64,000 bases of DNA from Sulfitobacter dubius (GTDB lineage Bacteria; Pseudomonadota; Alphaproteobacteria; Rhodobacterales; Rhodobacteraceae). Under the pieces are notes generated by a model. The model made no database searches. It had not been told where the DNA came from and saw only the letters and a program-made list of their open reading frames with translations. This document shows positions 16,075 through 24,577 of the stretch, one piece after another. The first letter of the stretch is position 1. Every line of letters begins with the position of its first letter. The position numbers were made by a program, and so were the translations under genes. The stretch is from positions 186,001 through 250,000 of the forward strand of contig NZ_FOPG01000003.1 in assembly GCF_900113435.1 (NCBI RefSeq). The letters run 5' to 3'.

Positions 16075-18057
16075 TCAAAAGACGATCTCGGCGCTTACAC
16101 GGATGGAGCGGCCCGGTTCGGTCAGCGGCTCCACTTCGCCTACAAACTCTTGCCCATAGGTTGCGCGGCTGGTGTATTGCTCATCAAAGAGGTTATTCAC
16201 CTCGGCCCGCAGGGTCAGATTGTCCATACGCTTGGGCGTGTATTCGGCAAAGACGTTGGCGATTGTATAGCCATCAAGCTCTGCTCCACGTCCACCCGTA
16301 TCCGAGTCGTAAGTATCGTCAAAGTCGAAGGCGACTTGGACATCGCCGCCCAAAAGAACGCCGTTGTTAAGTCGGTGCGCAACTTGGAAGGTCAGGAAAT
16401 CCCCCATCGGCATAGTCAGGTAGTTGCCGACATAGGAGTCCGAAGAACGGCCGTTGATTTCGGTATCGATGCGGGCGAAACCGGCGCGGAAGAAGCCATC
16501 CTCCCATGCGGTGCCGAGACCAAGCTCAAAGCCACGGGATTGCACGTCTGCCGACAAGGCAGGACCACCGCCCCAAGTGGCAGCGCGAGCATTGTCAATG
16601 TTGGTGGCAAAGATCTTACCGTCAACGATCCACGCTCCCAAGGCGTAGTTTGCCGCGATGTAAAGGTTGTCGGCGGTGACTTCTTCGATGTCGGATGTAG
16701 AGTAGTCCCAAGCAGGGTTGAGAATGTAGTTCTCTGCCAGTTCCAGACCGCCCCAAACATGGGAGTAGCCCGCGCTGACGGTCAGCTCGTTCGAGATATC
16801 GTATTCGCCCGAGATATTGCCCGACAGACCGGATTCAGACTGCGAAGAACCATCGGTGCCTTCGAAATCCTGAAAATCGGCCCGCGCCCCGAAAGAAAGC
16901 CGCGCATTGCTGCTGGGCTCCATCCGCGCTTGGGCAAAAAGGCCGATGTTGTTTAGTTTTTCACGAGCCGTCTCACGCGCGCCGGACGCAATGGCAAGAT
17001 AGTCCAGATCGGCTTCGTCAGAGTAGAAATCCAAACCTGTGTTCAGTTCACCCCAGCTAAGTTCAAAGCGGTTCGAGAGTTCGCCGTTCAGGCTTACGGT
17101 CTCACCTTGGGTGACAGAATTGGTTGACAGGTCCGTCTCGTCATTGACCAATTCCGTGCCGCTATAGGCCAGCCGCGCGGTAGGGTTCCACATGGCCGTC
17201 GGCGTGGTGTCGCTATAGCTCAAGACAATGTTGGTCCGCTCCAGATCATAGGGGCGCTCTGCCGGGAGGGGGCGGCCACCAAAGATGGTGCCGATATTGG
17301 CGCGATAGGGGCGCATTTCATCGTCGACCACACGCTCGTAGGATAGCTCGACCCGGTCGCCAGTTTGGGCTTCGTAGGCCAGTTTTCCAAGCCCGCTAAG
17401 AAGATCGGTGCCAGAGCCGATGATATCGTCGCCGTTGCCATCTTCACGCAGGCCGCCATCAGCCACCTTTGCAAAGCCAAGGTATTCAAACCCCCCTTCG
17501 CGGCCGTACAGCGTTAGACTGTTCGAGAAGATGTCGCCATTGCTATCATATTCAAACTTGTAGCGTCCGCCAAACGTCTCGTCCGCAGCCAGCAGATCGC
17601 TGGCGTCTTTAGTTTCATAGGCCAGCGCGCCACCCAAAGCACCGGGTCCGGCATCTGCGGGGGCCACACCGGGATCGACACGGGCGGCTTTCAACAGGGC
17701 GGGGTCGATCAGCGTGGTTGTGTTGTGGTGGAAAACCTTGTTGTTCTGCCGCGCCCCGTCGATAGAGATGGCGAGGTTGTTCTCTTCAATGCCGTTCACA
17801 TAGACCTTCTGTGACATCGGAATGGAGCTGCCCACAGCAATGGTGGGCTCGGCTACAAAAAGCTCTGACAGGTCGGCAGGGTTGCTCAGCGCCAAGCCCT
17901 CGCTTGAGACAGAAATGGTGTCTTCTTCCATCCCTGGCACGGATGGCATTTCCAAAACGATAGTTCCCAAAAATGCTTCTTCACTGTTGCTCTGCGCCTG
18001 ACCTGCGGCGGGTATCATCCCTGCGGCGAGGCAAGCAAATGCGTGTGTCGTCTTCAT
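16075..18057 (-). CDS. TonB-dependent outer-membrane receptor (iron/siderophore or heme)
   Basis: A 660-residue outer-membrane receptor. A signal peptide (MKTTHAFACLAAGMIPAAGQAQ) is followed by a TonB-box-like DTISV and a plug domain (MSQKVYVNGIEENNLAISIDGARQ region). A long beta-barrel ends in the classic aromatic residue (SAEIVF), with NLTLRAEVNNLFDEQYTSRA just before. The plug's DGARQNNKVFHHN resembles hemoglobin/transferrin-type receptors as well as siderophore receptors, so the ligand is open. The ATG at 18057 has GGGGAA upstream. It is convergent with the DUF2218 gene and next to the siderophore importer, which makes Fe(III)-siderophore the best guess. Confidence 0.88.
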   Translation of the reverse strand: MKTTHAFACLAAGMIPAAGQAQSNSEEAFLGTIVLEMPSVPGMEEDTISVSSEGLALSNPADLSELFVAEPTIAVGSSIPMSQKVYVNGIEENNLAISIDGARQNNKVFHHNTTTLIDPALLKAARVDPGVAPADAGPGALGGALAYETKDASDLLAADETFGGRYKFEYDSNGDIFSNSLTLYGREGGFEYLGFAKVADGGLREDGNGDDIIGSGTDLLSGLGKLAYEAQTGDRVELSYERVVDDEMRPYRANIGTIFGGRPLPAERPYDLERTNIVLSYSDTTPTAMWNPTARLAYSGTELVNDETDLSTNSVTQGETVSLNGELSNRFELSWGELNTGLDFYSDEADLDYLAIASGARETAREKLNNIGLFAQARMEPSSNARLSFGARADFQDFEGTDGSSQSESGLSGNISGEYDISNELTVSAGYSHVWGGLELAENYILNPAWDYSTSDIEEVTADNLYIAANYALGAWIVDGKIFATNIDNARAATWGGGPALSADVQSRGFELGLGTAWEDGFFRAGFARIDTEINGRSSDSYVGNYLTMPMGDFLTFQVAHRLNNGVLLGGDVQVAFDFDDTYDSDTGGRGAELDGYTIANVFAEYTPKRMDNLTLRAEVNNLFDEQYTSRATYGQEFVGEVEPLTEPGRSIRVSAEIVF

Positions 18058-18595
18058 TAGTTTCCCCTTAATAAAAGGCTTACAACCGGCCAATCAACCG
18101 ACTGAAGCTGCTATTTTTGCGATTCCTTATAGAAACTGTCAGGAATCTCAAGGGGGATAGTCAGGTCATCAAAGTGTTTAGCTATTTTGACAGATTCTGT
18201 GCCTTTACAGACATAGTCCGGAGGGAAAGGAGCGCGAGTTCCGCGGGCTTGCGGCAGGTCGCAGCTACTCGTGCTTGCCCATCCCCCGGACAGACTTGTT
18301 TTACGGGCTCTGTGATGGGGCTGCTAAGAACGGTGTAGCGATTGAGCATTGCGACGCTGGCCAGGGTCTCTGTAACCGCAACAAACTTTCCACCAATCCG
18401 ATCGCCTGCCAAACGGGCACTCCGAACTGCACCTTCAGGGTGAGACAGGTCGAGATCAGAATATTAATGAGTTAGCACTGGCGACCACACCTGCCTGTCG
18501 GCGATGGCGTGCAGATCATCCGGATTCATGAAGTGATCCCAGCATGGACTTGTGCGGCGAAGCCCAAGGGCGAGTAGTTGATTTTTAAGGTGTGT
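18058..18595. other. Intergenic region upstream of the receptor gene
   Basis: About 540 bases without a convincing gene. The part nearest the receptor (18058-18200) is AT-richer and should hold its promoter and the inverted repeat listed separately. A 76-codon open frame on the minus strand (18182-18412) has no ribosome site and no family resemblance, and I do not count it as a gene. Confidence 0.6.
18121..18147 (-). promoter_or_regulatory. Inverted repeat in the receptor promoter, candidate iron-responsive operator
   Basis: GATTCCT (18121-18127) and AGGAATC (18141-18147) are perfect inverse complements 13 bases apart, 64-90 bases upstream of the receptor start. On the minus strand they flank a TATAAG that could serve as a -10 element. 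It does not match the Irr, RirA or Fur consensus I know, so the regulator is open. Confidence 0.3.
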
Positions 18596-18670
18596 TGGCT
18601 GGGATGGTAGGATTCGAACCTACGGTACACTGTACCAAAAACAGTTGCCTTACCACTTGGCTACATCCCA
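18596..18670 (-). tRNA. tRNA-Gln, anticodon UUG
   Basis: The minus strand folds as a full tRNA. Acceptor arms TGGGATG and CATCCCA pair perfectly, with discriminator G and an encoded CCA (18596-18598). The anticodon stem ACTGT/ACAGT holds the loop TTTTGGT, with anticodon TTG reading CAA for glutamine. The T arm shows GGTTCGAATCC. It stands alone with no neighbouring tRNA or integrase. Confidence 0.97.
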
Positions 18671-18732
18671 ACACAGGGCGCTAATTAGAGTTCTCTGGCC
18701 CGGGGTGCAAGACCCGTTTTTGATAAATTAGC

Positions 18733-20076
18733 CTATTCTTCGGCTGCATCAACGGAGAGCAGGTCTTTGCTGGGCAATTCGGCACGTTCCTGCGCGACGA
18801 TGCGGGTCAATTCACGGTCAGCCTGCGCTTCAACGGGCTGTACGGGGGCCGGATTGGCGCTCTCCGTTGGCGATTGAGGCGAATCTTTCTGCTCGGTGCT
18901 GGACGATTCGCTTTGCGTTATCAATCGGTAGGCCGGGGGCTGTGCGGTAAGCCCTGCCGCGTTGAAGGTGGCCAATGTCAGGCGAATCGCTTCGCTGCGC
19001 GCCGCGACCAGATCGGTGGTCTCTTGATTGATCCAACCGGCGAATTGCATGTTGATCCAGTGATCAGCGACCTCCTCCACCCAAGCGGCGGCTTCGGGGC
19101 TGGGCAGGACAAAGGGAAGGGCATTCAACACCTCCAGCGCCAATTCCCGGGCGCGGGCCAGATCGGCATCACTCGCGACCGAGAGCGTAAAGGTGAAGCG
19201 CCGCTCGGCATTGCGTGAGTAGTTGATGATGCGGCTTTTAAAGACCGTGGCATTGGGAATGCGCACATGGTTGCCATCGTAGCTGAGCAGGATCGTGGCG
19301 CGGCTGGTCAGGCGGATCACCTTGCCGGTGTCGCCATCAATCTCGACCGTGTCATTGGGGCGGAACGGCTGGCGGATCGACAGCATGATGGAGGCGATGA
19401 AATTCTCGACCGTGTCGCGCACTGCGAAACCGATGGCGAGGCCGACGATCCCCGCCGCGCCAAGGATGCCCGACAGCAGCGCCGTTGCGCCGAGGATATC
19501 GAGCGCGACGACTAGTGCCGCGATGATAAAGGCCAGACGGATGATCTGGCGGTAAATATCTGCGATAAAGGCGTTGGGGGCCAGCCGCTCCCACGGGTTG
19601 CGCAGCCGCGCTAGTGCCAGTCCGGCAACGACGATCAGGGCAAAGACCCCAAGCGCCACTAGGGCCAGCGGAAGGAAAGCCACGGCCTGCTCCATCCGGT
19701 CGCGGAAGCGGTCCACTGCAGGGTTGAGCCGTTCGGACACATCGGTGCTTTCGCGGACCTCGTTACGGATCGCCACCACCCCTTCGACACGGCCTGCGAG
19801 CTCGCTCAGACGTGCGGCGCTAGCGGCATCGAGCGTGGTGCCGCGCAGGGTGACGATGCCGGAAGAGACGGAGACGCTGACCTTCTCAAACCCATCAAGC
19901 TCGCGCAGGATGGCGCGGATCCGGTTGGCGATGGCGGCATCTGCTGTGGCGTCCCCTTCGACGGCGATGGTGCCTTCGGGCTGGTCGTTGTCCTGCGCCG
20001 AGGCAGGGGCCAGCGGCAGAGCCAGAAGCAGAAGCAGACACAAGAGCAGGCGGAGTAGGGCAGTGATCAGGCGCAT
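18733..20076 (-). CDS. MscS-family mechanosensitive channel with N-terminal BON-like domain
   Basis: A 447-residue inner-membrane channel. A signal peptide (LLRLLLCLLLLLALPLAPASAQ) precedes a BON-type domain at about 32-100 (ANRIRAILRELDGFEKVSVSVSSGIVTLRG). Three or so membrane helices follow, with the pore-lining GILGAAGIVGLAIGFAVRDTVENFIASIM near 205-235 typical of MscS TM3. The beta domain motif FRPNDTVEIDGDTGKVIRLTSRATIL follows. It would open under membrane tension to release solutes during osmotic down-shock. The ATG at 20076 was chosen because it begins the signal peptide. The C-terminal tail (about 60 residues) is polar and variable. Confidence 0.9.
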   Translation of the reverse strand: MRLITALLRLLLCLLLLLALPLAPASAQDNDQPEGTIAVEGDATADAAIANRIRAILRELDGFEKVSVSVSSGIVTLRGTTLDAASAARLSELAGRVEGVVAIRNEVRESTDVSERLNPAVDRFRDRMEQAVAFLPLALVALGVFALIVVAGLALARLRNPWERLAPNAFIADIYRQIIRLAFIIAALVVALDILGATALLSGILGAAGIVGLAIGFAVRDTVENFIASIMLSIRQPFRPNDTVEIDGDTGKVIRLTSRATILLSYDGNHVRIPNATVFKSRIINYSRNAERRFTFTLSVASDADLARARELALEVLNALPFVLPSPEAAAWVEEVADHWINMQFAGWINQETTDLVAARSEAIRLTLATFNAAGLTAQPPAYRLITQSESSSTEQKDSPQSPTESANPAPVQPVEAQADRELTRIVAQERAELPSKDLLSVDAAEE

Positions 20077-20143
20077 GGGGGTCTCCGTCGACAGGCAAGG
20101 CCGCCGCCCCTCGGTGAGGGCGGTGGCTTGGTCAATTAGCGCA

Positions 20144-21136
20144 CTACCCCCGACAATCGAGCAGCACCGCCCCGCTGCGCTGTCCGGCCTCGACCAACGC
20201 ATGCGCGCGGGCGGCCTCGGAAAGCGGGAGAACTGTGTCGACAGGACAGCGCAGGGCGCCATCTTCCAACGCGTGATGCAGTCGTGTGATCGCCTGTTCG
20301 CGCGGGCCGGTGGGCAGCAGATAGATCAGGATGATGTCGATGGTTACCGCTTTGAACAGCAGCGGGTAGAAGGGCAGTGTGGGCGACATTTCCCCTGCCG
20401 AGCCATAGGCGGCGATGCGGCCGTTGGGGGCGATGACTTCGGTATCGGTGGTGAGGTTCAGGCCGAACTCGGTCTCGACGATGGTCTCGACAGGCTTGCC
20501 GCCGTTGGCGTCCAAAACGGCGGCGGCGAGGTCGGGATCGGCGTAGCTCAGCACCGCATCAGCGCCAGCCTCGCGGACCAGATCATTGTCGCGCGGGCTG
20601 CAGGTGGCAATCACCTTGGCCCCGCCCCATTTGGCTAATTGCACGGCAAGGTAGCCCACCGTTCCGGCACCGCCTTGAATAAACACCGTCTCCCCGGCCA
20701 CCCCGCCGCCGCCGAAAACGGCGTGGCAGGCCGTCAGCCCCGGAATGCCAAGCTGCGCGCCGGTCTCAAAAGAGACGCCTTTGGGCAGCGGCACGGCCTG
20801 ATGCGCGGGCAGGGTGATCTGCTGTGCCGCCGTGCCAAATGCGCGTTGCCACTGGGCGTTCCAGACCCAGACCTTTTGACCCACGCGGGCAGAATCGACG
20901 CCCGCACCCACGGCGATGATCTCTCCCGCGCCGTCGCTATGGGGGATGACCTGCGGGAAGGGTGGTTTGGTCACGCCGGGGCGGGTGCCTGCGCGGGCCT
21001 TGACGTCAGAGGGGTTCACGCCCGAATGGCTCAGCGCCACGCAGACCTCGCCGGGTTGCGGTGCGGGGCTGTCGATTTCCGACAGGCGCAGCACATCGGC
21101 AGCGGCTCCAAATTGGTCATAAGTGATGGCGTGCAT
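20144..21136 (-). CDS. NADPH:quinone reductase-like, zinc-independent medium-chain dehydrogenase
   Basis: A 330-residue MDR-family oxidoreductase. The N-terminal GroES-like domain shows LSHSGVNPSDVKARAGTRPG and PQVIPHSDGAGEIIAVGAGVD. The Rossmann motif is VFIQGGAGTVGYLAVQLAKWGGAKVIAT near residue 145. The structural and catalytic Cys/His zinc ligands of alcohol dehydrogenases are missing, which fits the QOR/zeta-crystallin branch. It probably reduces quinones or enones with NADPH. It sits alone on the minus strand, 67 bases downstream of nothing related. Confidence 0.88.
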   Translation of the reverse strand: MHAITYDQFGAAADVLRLSEIDSPAPQPGEVCVALSHSGVNPSDVKARAGTRPGVTKPPFPQVIPHSDGAGEIIAVGAGVDSARVGQKVWVWNAQWQRAFGTAAQQITLPAHQAVPLPKGVSFETGAQLGIPGLTACHAVFGGGGVAGETVFIQGGAGTVGYLAVQLAKWGGAKVIATCSPRDNDLVREAGADAVLSYADPDLAAAVLDANGGKPVETIVETEFGLNLTTDTEVIAPNGRIAAYGSAGEMSPTLPFYPLLFKAVTIDIILIYLLPTGPREQAITRLHHALEDGALRCPVDTVLPLSEAARAHALVEAGQRSGAVLLDCRG

Positions 21137-21213
21137 GGTGCTTTCTCCGGCTTGAATTCAACGCGCAGAGTGGCGCATGCGCCGGGATCATGCAATTGGC
21201 CTGAAAGGCGGGC

Positions 21214-21723
21214 TTATTCGCGCAGTTCCTGAGGGCCGACACCCCAAAGCCGTACTTTGGGCGCCCAGCCGGTAAACCCGCCCGAGCGTAGTTCGCACCA
21301 TTCCAAAGTGCATTCGCCCAAACGCGCCACCACGCCCAGTTCCAGCCGCGCCACAACGGCGGCCTTTGGGTCGGGGTTGACGTGAAGTTGCAGCATGTCT
21401 TGCTCAACCAGCACGGTGCGGGTGCCCGACAAAAGCGAGTAATGCACCCAGCCGCCCATGCCATCGCGGTCCTCTACCCGGCGCCAATGGCCGTGTTCGG
21501 CGGTGATCCTGAGCGGCAGGTCGCGGCGTTTGTAAACCCAGTCGATCCGATGCGACAGTGAAGGGCCACGACGAACGTTGCCCTCGGAAGCTTTAAGCGA
21601 AACGAAACGGGGGAGGGGGAGGTTCGTGACCTGTCCGCGCGCCTCTTCTGCGGCCCCGGGGCTTGCCTGAGCCAAAAGCAGCGCGCCCACCAAAAGGGTG
21701 CTGCGAAGAAAAGCCGTTATCAT
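21214..21723 (-). CDS. Exported bacterial SH3-domain protein
   Basis: A 169-residue protein with signal MITAFLRSTLLVGALLLAQASPGAAE followed by two SH3-type repeats: FVSLKASEGNVRRGPSLSHRIDW near 45-65, and a second from about 105 (VEQDMLQLHVNPDPKAAVVARLE), ending with ELRSGGFTGWAPKVRLWGVG. Such SH3_4 proteins are periplasmic and may bind peptidoglycan or partner proteins. The ATG at 21723 starts the signal peptide; a longer open frame upstream is antisense to the neighbouring dehydrogenase gene. It is divergent from the 2-hydroxyacid dehydrogenase gene, an arrangement I know from related roseobacters. Confidence 0.85.
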   Translation of the reverse strand: MITAFLRSTLLVGALLLAQASPGAAEEARGQVTNLPLPRFVSLKASEGNVRRGPSLSHRIDWVYKRRDLPLRITAEHGHWRRVEDRDGMGGWVHYSLLSGTRTVLVEQDMLQLHVNPDPKAAVVARLELGVVARLGECTLEWCELRSGGFTGWAPKVRLWGVGPQELRE

Positions 21724-21877
21724 GGAATTGCCTGCTATGCGGTTCACTGCTGTGGGTCGGTGCTGTGCAAATCTGCGGTTATTGTTGCTCTTTTTCCGGC
21801 GCGAGTTCTTGTGCCTCGTCGCTGCATGAGACACCATGCCCCGGAAACGAGGCGACGCCAAGACCGGGAGAGCAGGC

Positions 21878-22864
21878 ATGTCAAAGAAGCGGTTGAGTGT
21901 TGTAGTGACGCGACGGTTGCCAGAGGCGGTGGAAACACGGCTATCAGAGCTGTTTGACGTGACCCTACGCGAAGATGACAGGCCCATGACCCGCGAGGAA
22001 TTGGGCGCGGCGATGCGCCAAGCGGATGTGCTGGTGCCGACGATCACGGATGAAATCGACGCGCCGCTGATCACGCAGGCGGGCGAGCGGCTGAAACTGA
22101 TCGCGAATTACGGGGCGGGGGTCGATCACATCGACGTGGCCACCGCACGCCAGCGCGGCGTATTGGTGTCGAACACCCCCGGCGTGCTGACTGACGATAC
22201 CGCCGATATGACCATGGCGCTGATCTTGGCCGTGACCCGCCGCATGCCCGAGGGCATGGCAGTGATGCAGTCTGGCAATTGGGATGGCTGGGCCCCGACC
22301 GCGCTGATGGGCGGTCGGGTCGGCGGACGTCGTTTGGGCATTCTGGGCATGGGCCGGATCGGTCAGGCCGTGGCGCGCCGCGCGCAGGCCTTTGGTATGC
22401 AGGTGCATTACCACAACCGTAAACGTCTGCGCGAAGAGGTCGAAGGCGCTTTGGAGGCGACCTATTGGGACAGCCTTGACCAGATGGTCAGCCGGATGGA
22501 TGTAATCAGCGTCAACTGTCCACATACGCCCAGCACCTTTCATTTGATGAACGCGCGCCGTTTGGGCTTGATGAAGCGGGACGCAGTGATCGTAAACACC
22601 TCACGCGGGGAGGTGATCGATGAGAACGCCCTGACGCGGATGCTGCGCACTGGTGACATCAAAGGCGCGGGGTTGGATGTTTATGAGCATGGCCGCGAGA
22701 TCAACCCGCGCCTGCGTGAGTTGAAGAACGTCGTTCTGCTGCCGCATATGGGGTCGGCCACGCTGGAGGGCCGGATTGAGATGGGCGAGAAGGTTTTGAT
22801 TAACATCAAGACTTTCGATGACGGCCACCGTCCGCCGGATCAAGTTGTGCCCTCCATGCTTTGA
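21878..22864 (+). CDS. D-2-hydroxyacid dehydrogenase, glyoxylate/hydroxypyruvate reductase type
   Basis: A 328-residue NAD(P)H-dependent reductase of the D-glycerate dehydrogenase (GyaR/GRHPR) branch. The nucleotide-binding motif LGILGMGRIGQAVARRA is near residue 155. Catalytic positions appear as Arg in NTSRGEVIDE, Glu in GAGLDVYEHGRE and His in LLPHMGSAT. The ATG at 21878 has GGGAGAG upstream. It likely reduces glyoxylate or hydroxypyruvate. The next gene, 99 bases downstream on the same strand, encodes an FAD enzyme for 2-hydroxy acids, so the two could work on the same metabolite pair. Confidence 0.9.
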   Translation: MSKKRLSVVVTRRLPEAVETRLSELFDVTLREDDRPMTREELGAAMRQADVLVPTITDEIDAPLITQAGERLKLIANYGAGVDHIDVATARQRGVLVSNTPGVLTDDTADMTMALILAVTRRMPEGMAVMQSGNWDGWAPTALMGGRVGGRRLGILGMGRIGQAVARRAQAFGMQVHYHNRKRLREEVEGALEATYWDSLDQMVSRMDVISVNCPHTPSTFHLMNARRLGLMKRDAVIVNTSRGEVIDENALTRMLRTGDIKGAGLDVYEHGREINPRLRELKNVVLLPHMGSATLEGRIEMGEKVLINIKTFDDGHRPPDQVVPSML

Positions 22865-22963
22865 CCCCCGGACGGCTGCGGCGACGCGGGCCTTTCGGTT
22901 GATTTTTTACAAAGATGCCGCCGCAAAATTTTGCGGCTTGAGGATGCTATTGGGAGATAAGAC

Positions 22964-24367
22964 GTGACGAAAATCGCAGATTTGCCGCGCAATGAGGCGG
23001 GGATCGCCGCCGTGCTGGACGAGTTGCAACAAGCCTTCGGGGACAATCTGCTGACCGGCCAAGCCATTCGCGAGCAGCACGGCCACACCACCACATGGAT
23101 CGACACGCAGGCGCCCGACGCGGTCGTCATGGCACGTTCGACCGAAGAGGTGGCGCAGGCGGTGAGAATCTGCGCCGCGCATCGGGTGCCGGTGATCCCC
23201 TTCGGAACGGGCACCTCGCTCGAAGGACATGTAAACGCCCCGGCGGGCGGGATCTGCATCGATGTCATGCAGATGGACCAAGTGCTTGAGGTCAACACGG
23301 GTGATCTGGATTGCCGTGTGCAGCCCGGCGTGACCCGCGAAGCGCTGAACACCCATCTGCGCGATCAGGGGCTGTTTTTCCCGATCGATCCCGGTGCCAA
23401 TGCCTCGCTCGGTGGGATGACGGCGACACGGGCCAGCGGCACCAATGCCGTGCGCTATGGCACGATGAAAGACAATGTGTTGAGCCTTGAGGTGGTCATG
23501 GCCGATGGCCGGGTGATCCGCACCGGCGGCCGGGCGCGGAAATCTTCGGCGGGCTATGATTTGACGCGGTTGATGGTGGGCTCGGAAGGGACGCTGGGGA
23601 TCATCACTGAGATAACGCTGCGCTTGCAGGGTATCCCTGAGGCGATCTCCTCGGCACGTTGTTCTTTTCCGACGGTGCAGGCGGCCTGTGAGACCGTCAT
23701 GGCGGTGATCCAATACGGTCTGCCCGTGGCGCGGATCGAGCTTTTGGACGCCGATGTGGTGAAGGCCGTGAACGCCTATTCCAAGCTGACCCTGCCCGAA
23801 ACCCCGCTTTTGTTGTTGGAATTCCACGGCTCGGACGCCGGGGTTGTCGAACAGGCGGAAACCTTTGGCATGCTGGCCGAGGAATTCGGCGGCACCGGCT
23901 ATGCGGCGACCACCACGCCCGAAGAACGCAACAAACTGTGGCAGGCGCGGCATGATGGCTATTGGGCGGTGCTGGCGCTGCGCCCGGGGTGCAAGGCCGT
24001 GGCAACGGATGTCTGCGTGCCGATCTCGCGGCTCGCCGATGCCGTGGTCGCAGCACAGGCGCGGGCGGAGGAGTTGAAGCTGATCGCGCCCATCGTGGGC
24101 CACGCAGGCGACGGGAACTTCCATGCCTCGCTGTTGATCGACATGGACGACGCCGATGAGGTGGCGCGGGGCGAGGCCTTTGTGAGTTGGCTGGCGGAAC
24201 TGGCGATCTCGATGGACGGCACATGCACCGGCGAACATGGGATCGGGCAGGGCAAGCGGGCTTATCTGAGCAAGGAACTGGGCGCTGCGGTGGATGTCAT
24301 GGCGACGCTCAAGGCGGCGCTGGATCCGGGTAATATTTTGAATCCGGGGAAGATTTTGCCCGGGTGA
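22964..24367 (+). CDS. FAD-linked 2-hydroxyacid dehydrogenase (GlcD / D-lactate dehydrogenase type)
   Basis: A 467-residue flavoprotein of the VAO/p-cresol methylhydroxylase fold. The FAD-binding domain shows RVPVIPFGTGTSLEGHVNAP (about 75-94), NASLGGMTATRASGTNAVRYG and VGSEGTLGIITEITLRL. The C-terminal cap shows VGHAGDGNFHASLLID and EHGIGQGKRAYL. It oxidises D-lactate, glycolate or a related 2-hydroxy acid and passes electrons to the respiratory chain; the exact substrate is not readable. It stands alone as a single-chain enzyme, with no GlcE or GlcF partner, which favours the D-lactate dehydrogenase (cytochrome) type. Confidence 0.87.
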   Translation: MTKIADLPRNEAGIAAVLDELQQAFGDNLLTGQAIREQHGHTTTWIDTQAPDAVVMARSTEEVAQAVRICAAHRVPVIPFGTGTSLEGHVNAPAGGICIDVMQMDQVLEVNTGDLDCRVQPGVTREALNTHLRDQGLFFPIDPGANASLGGMTATRASGTNAVRYGTMKDNVLSLEVVMADGRVIRTGGRARKSSAGYDLTRLMVGSEGTLGIITEITLRLQGIPEAISSARCSFPTVQAACETVMAVIQYGLPVARIELLDADVVKAVNAYSKLTLPETPLLLLEFHGSDAGVVEQAETFGMLAEEFGGTGYAATTTPEERNKLWQARHDGYWAVLALRPGCKAVATDVCVPISRLADAVVAAQARAEELKLIAPIVGHAGDGNFHASLLIDMDDADEVARGEAFVSWLAELAISMDGTCTGEHGIGQGKRAYLSKELGAAVDVMATLKAALDPGNILNPGKILPG

Positions 24368-24413
24368 GATGGGGCGGCTTGCCCTGATGTTGTGCGGCGG
24401 GACATGTGGTGCA

Positions 24414-24455
24414 CGGTATTTGGAAAAGGATGAAGTTGGGGGAGGGGCGCCCCAA
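24414..24455 (+). repeat. Conserved intergenic motif followed by hairpin, copy 1
   Basis: CGGTATTTGGAAAAGGATGAAG (24414-24435; given here only for its pattern CGGTATTT-N2-GAAA-GGATGAA) is followed at once by TTGGGG (24436-24441) and CCCCAA (24450-24455), which form a hairpin. It starts 47 bases after the stop of the gene ending at 24367. A second copy lies at 27855. It may act as a transcription-end or 3'-processing signal. Confidence 0.5.
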
Positions 24456-24577
24456 CGCAGGATTGGCGCGTTTGGTGAGGTGAGGTCGGTTTCTGGCGAT
24501 GTTCGGTCGGCTGGTGCCTGCGATCTTTGGCCTTGCTGCGTACAACGGGGAGGAGCCTAGCGCAGAGGGATTGGCAG

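Noticed and set aside
18182..18412. A 76-codon minus-strand frame upstream of the TonB receptor
   Set aside because: No ribosome site, mixed composition and no family likeness; it overlaps the probable promoter region.
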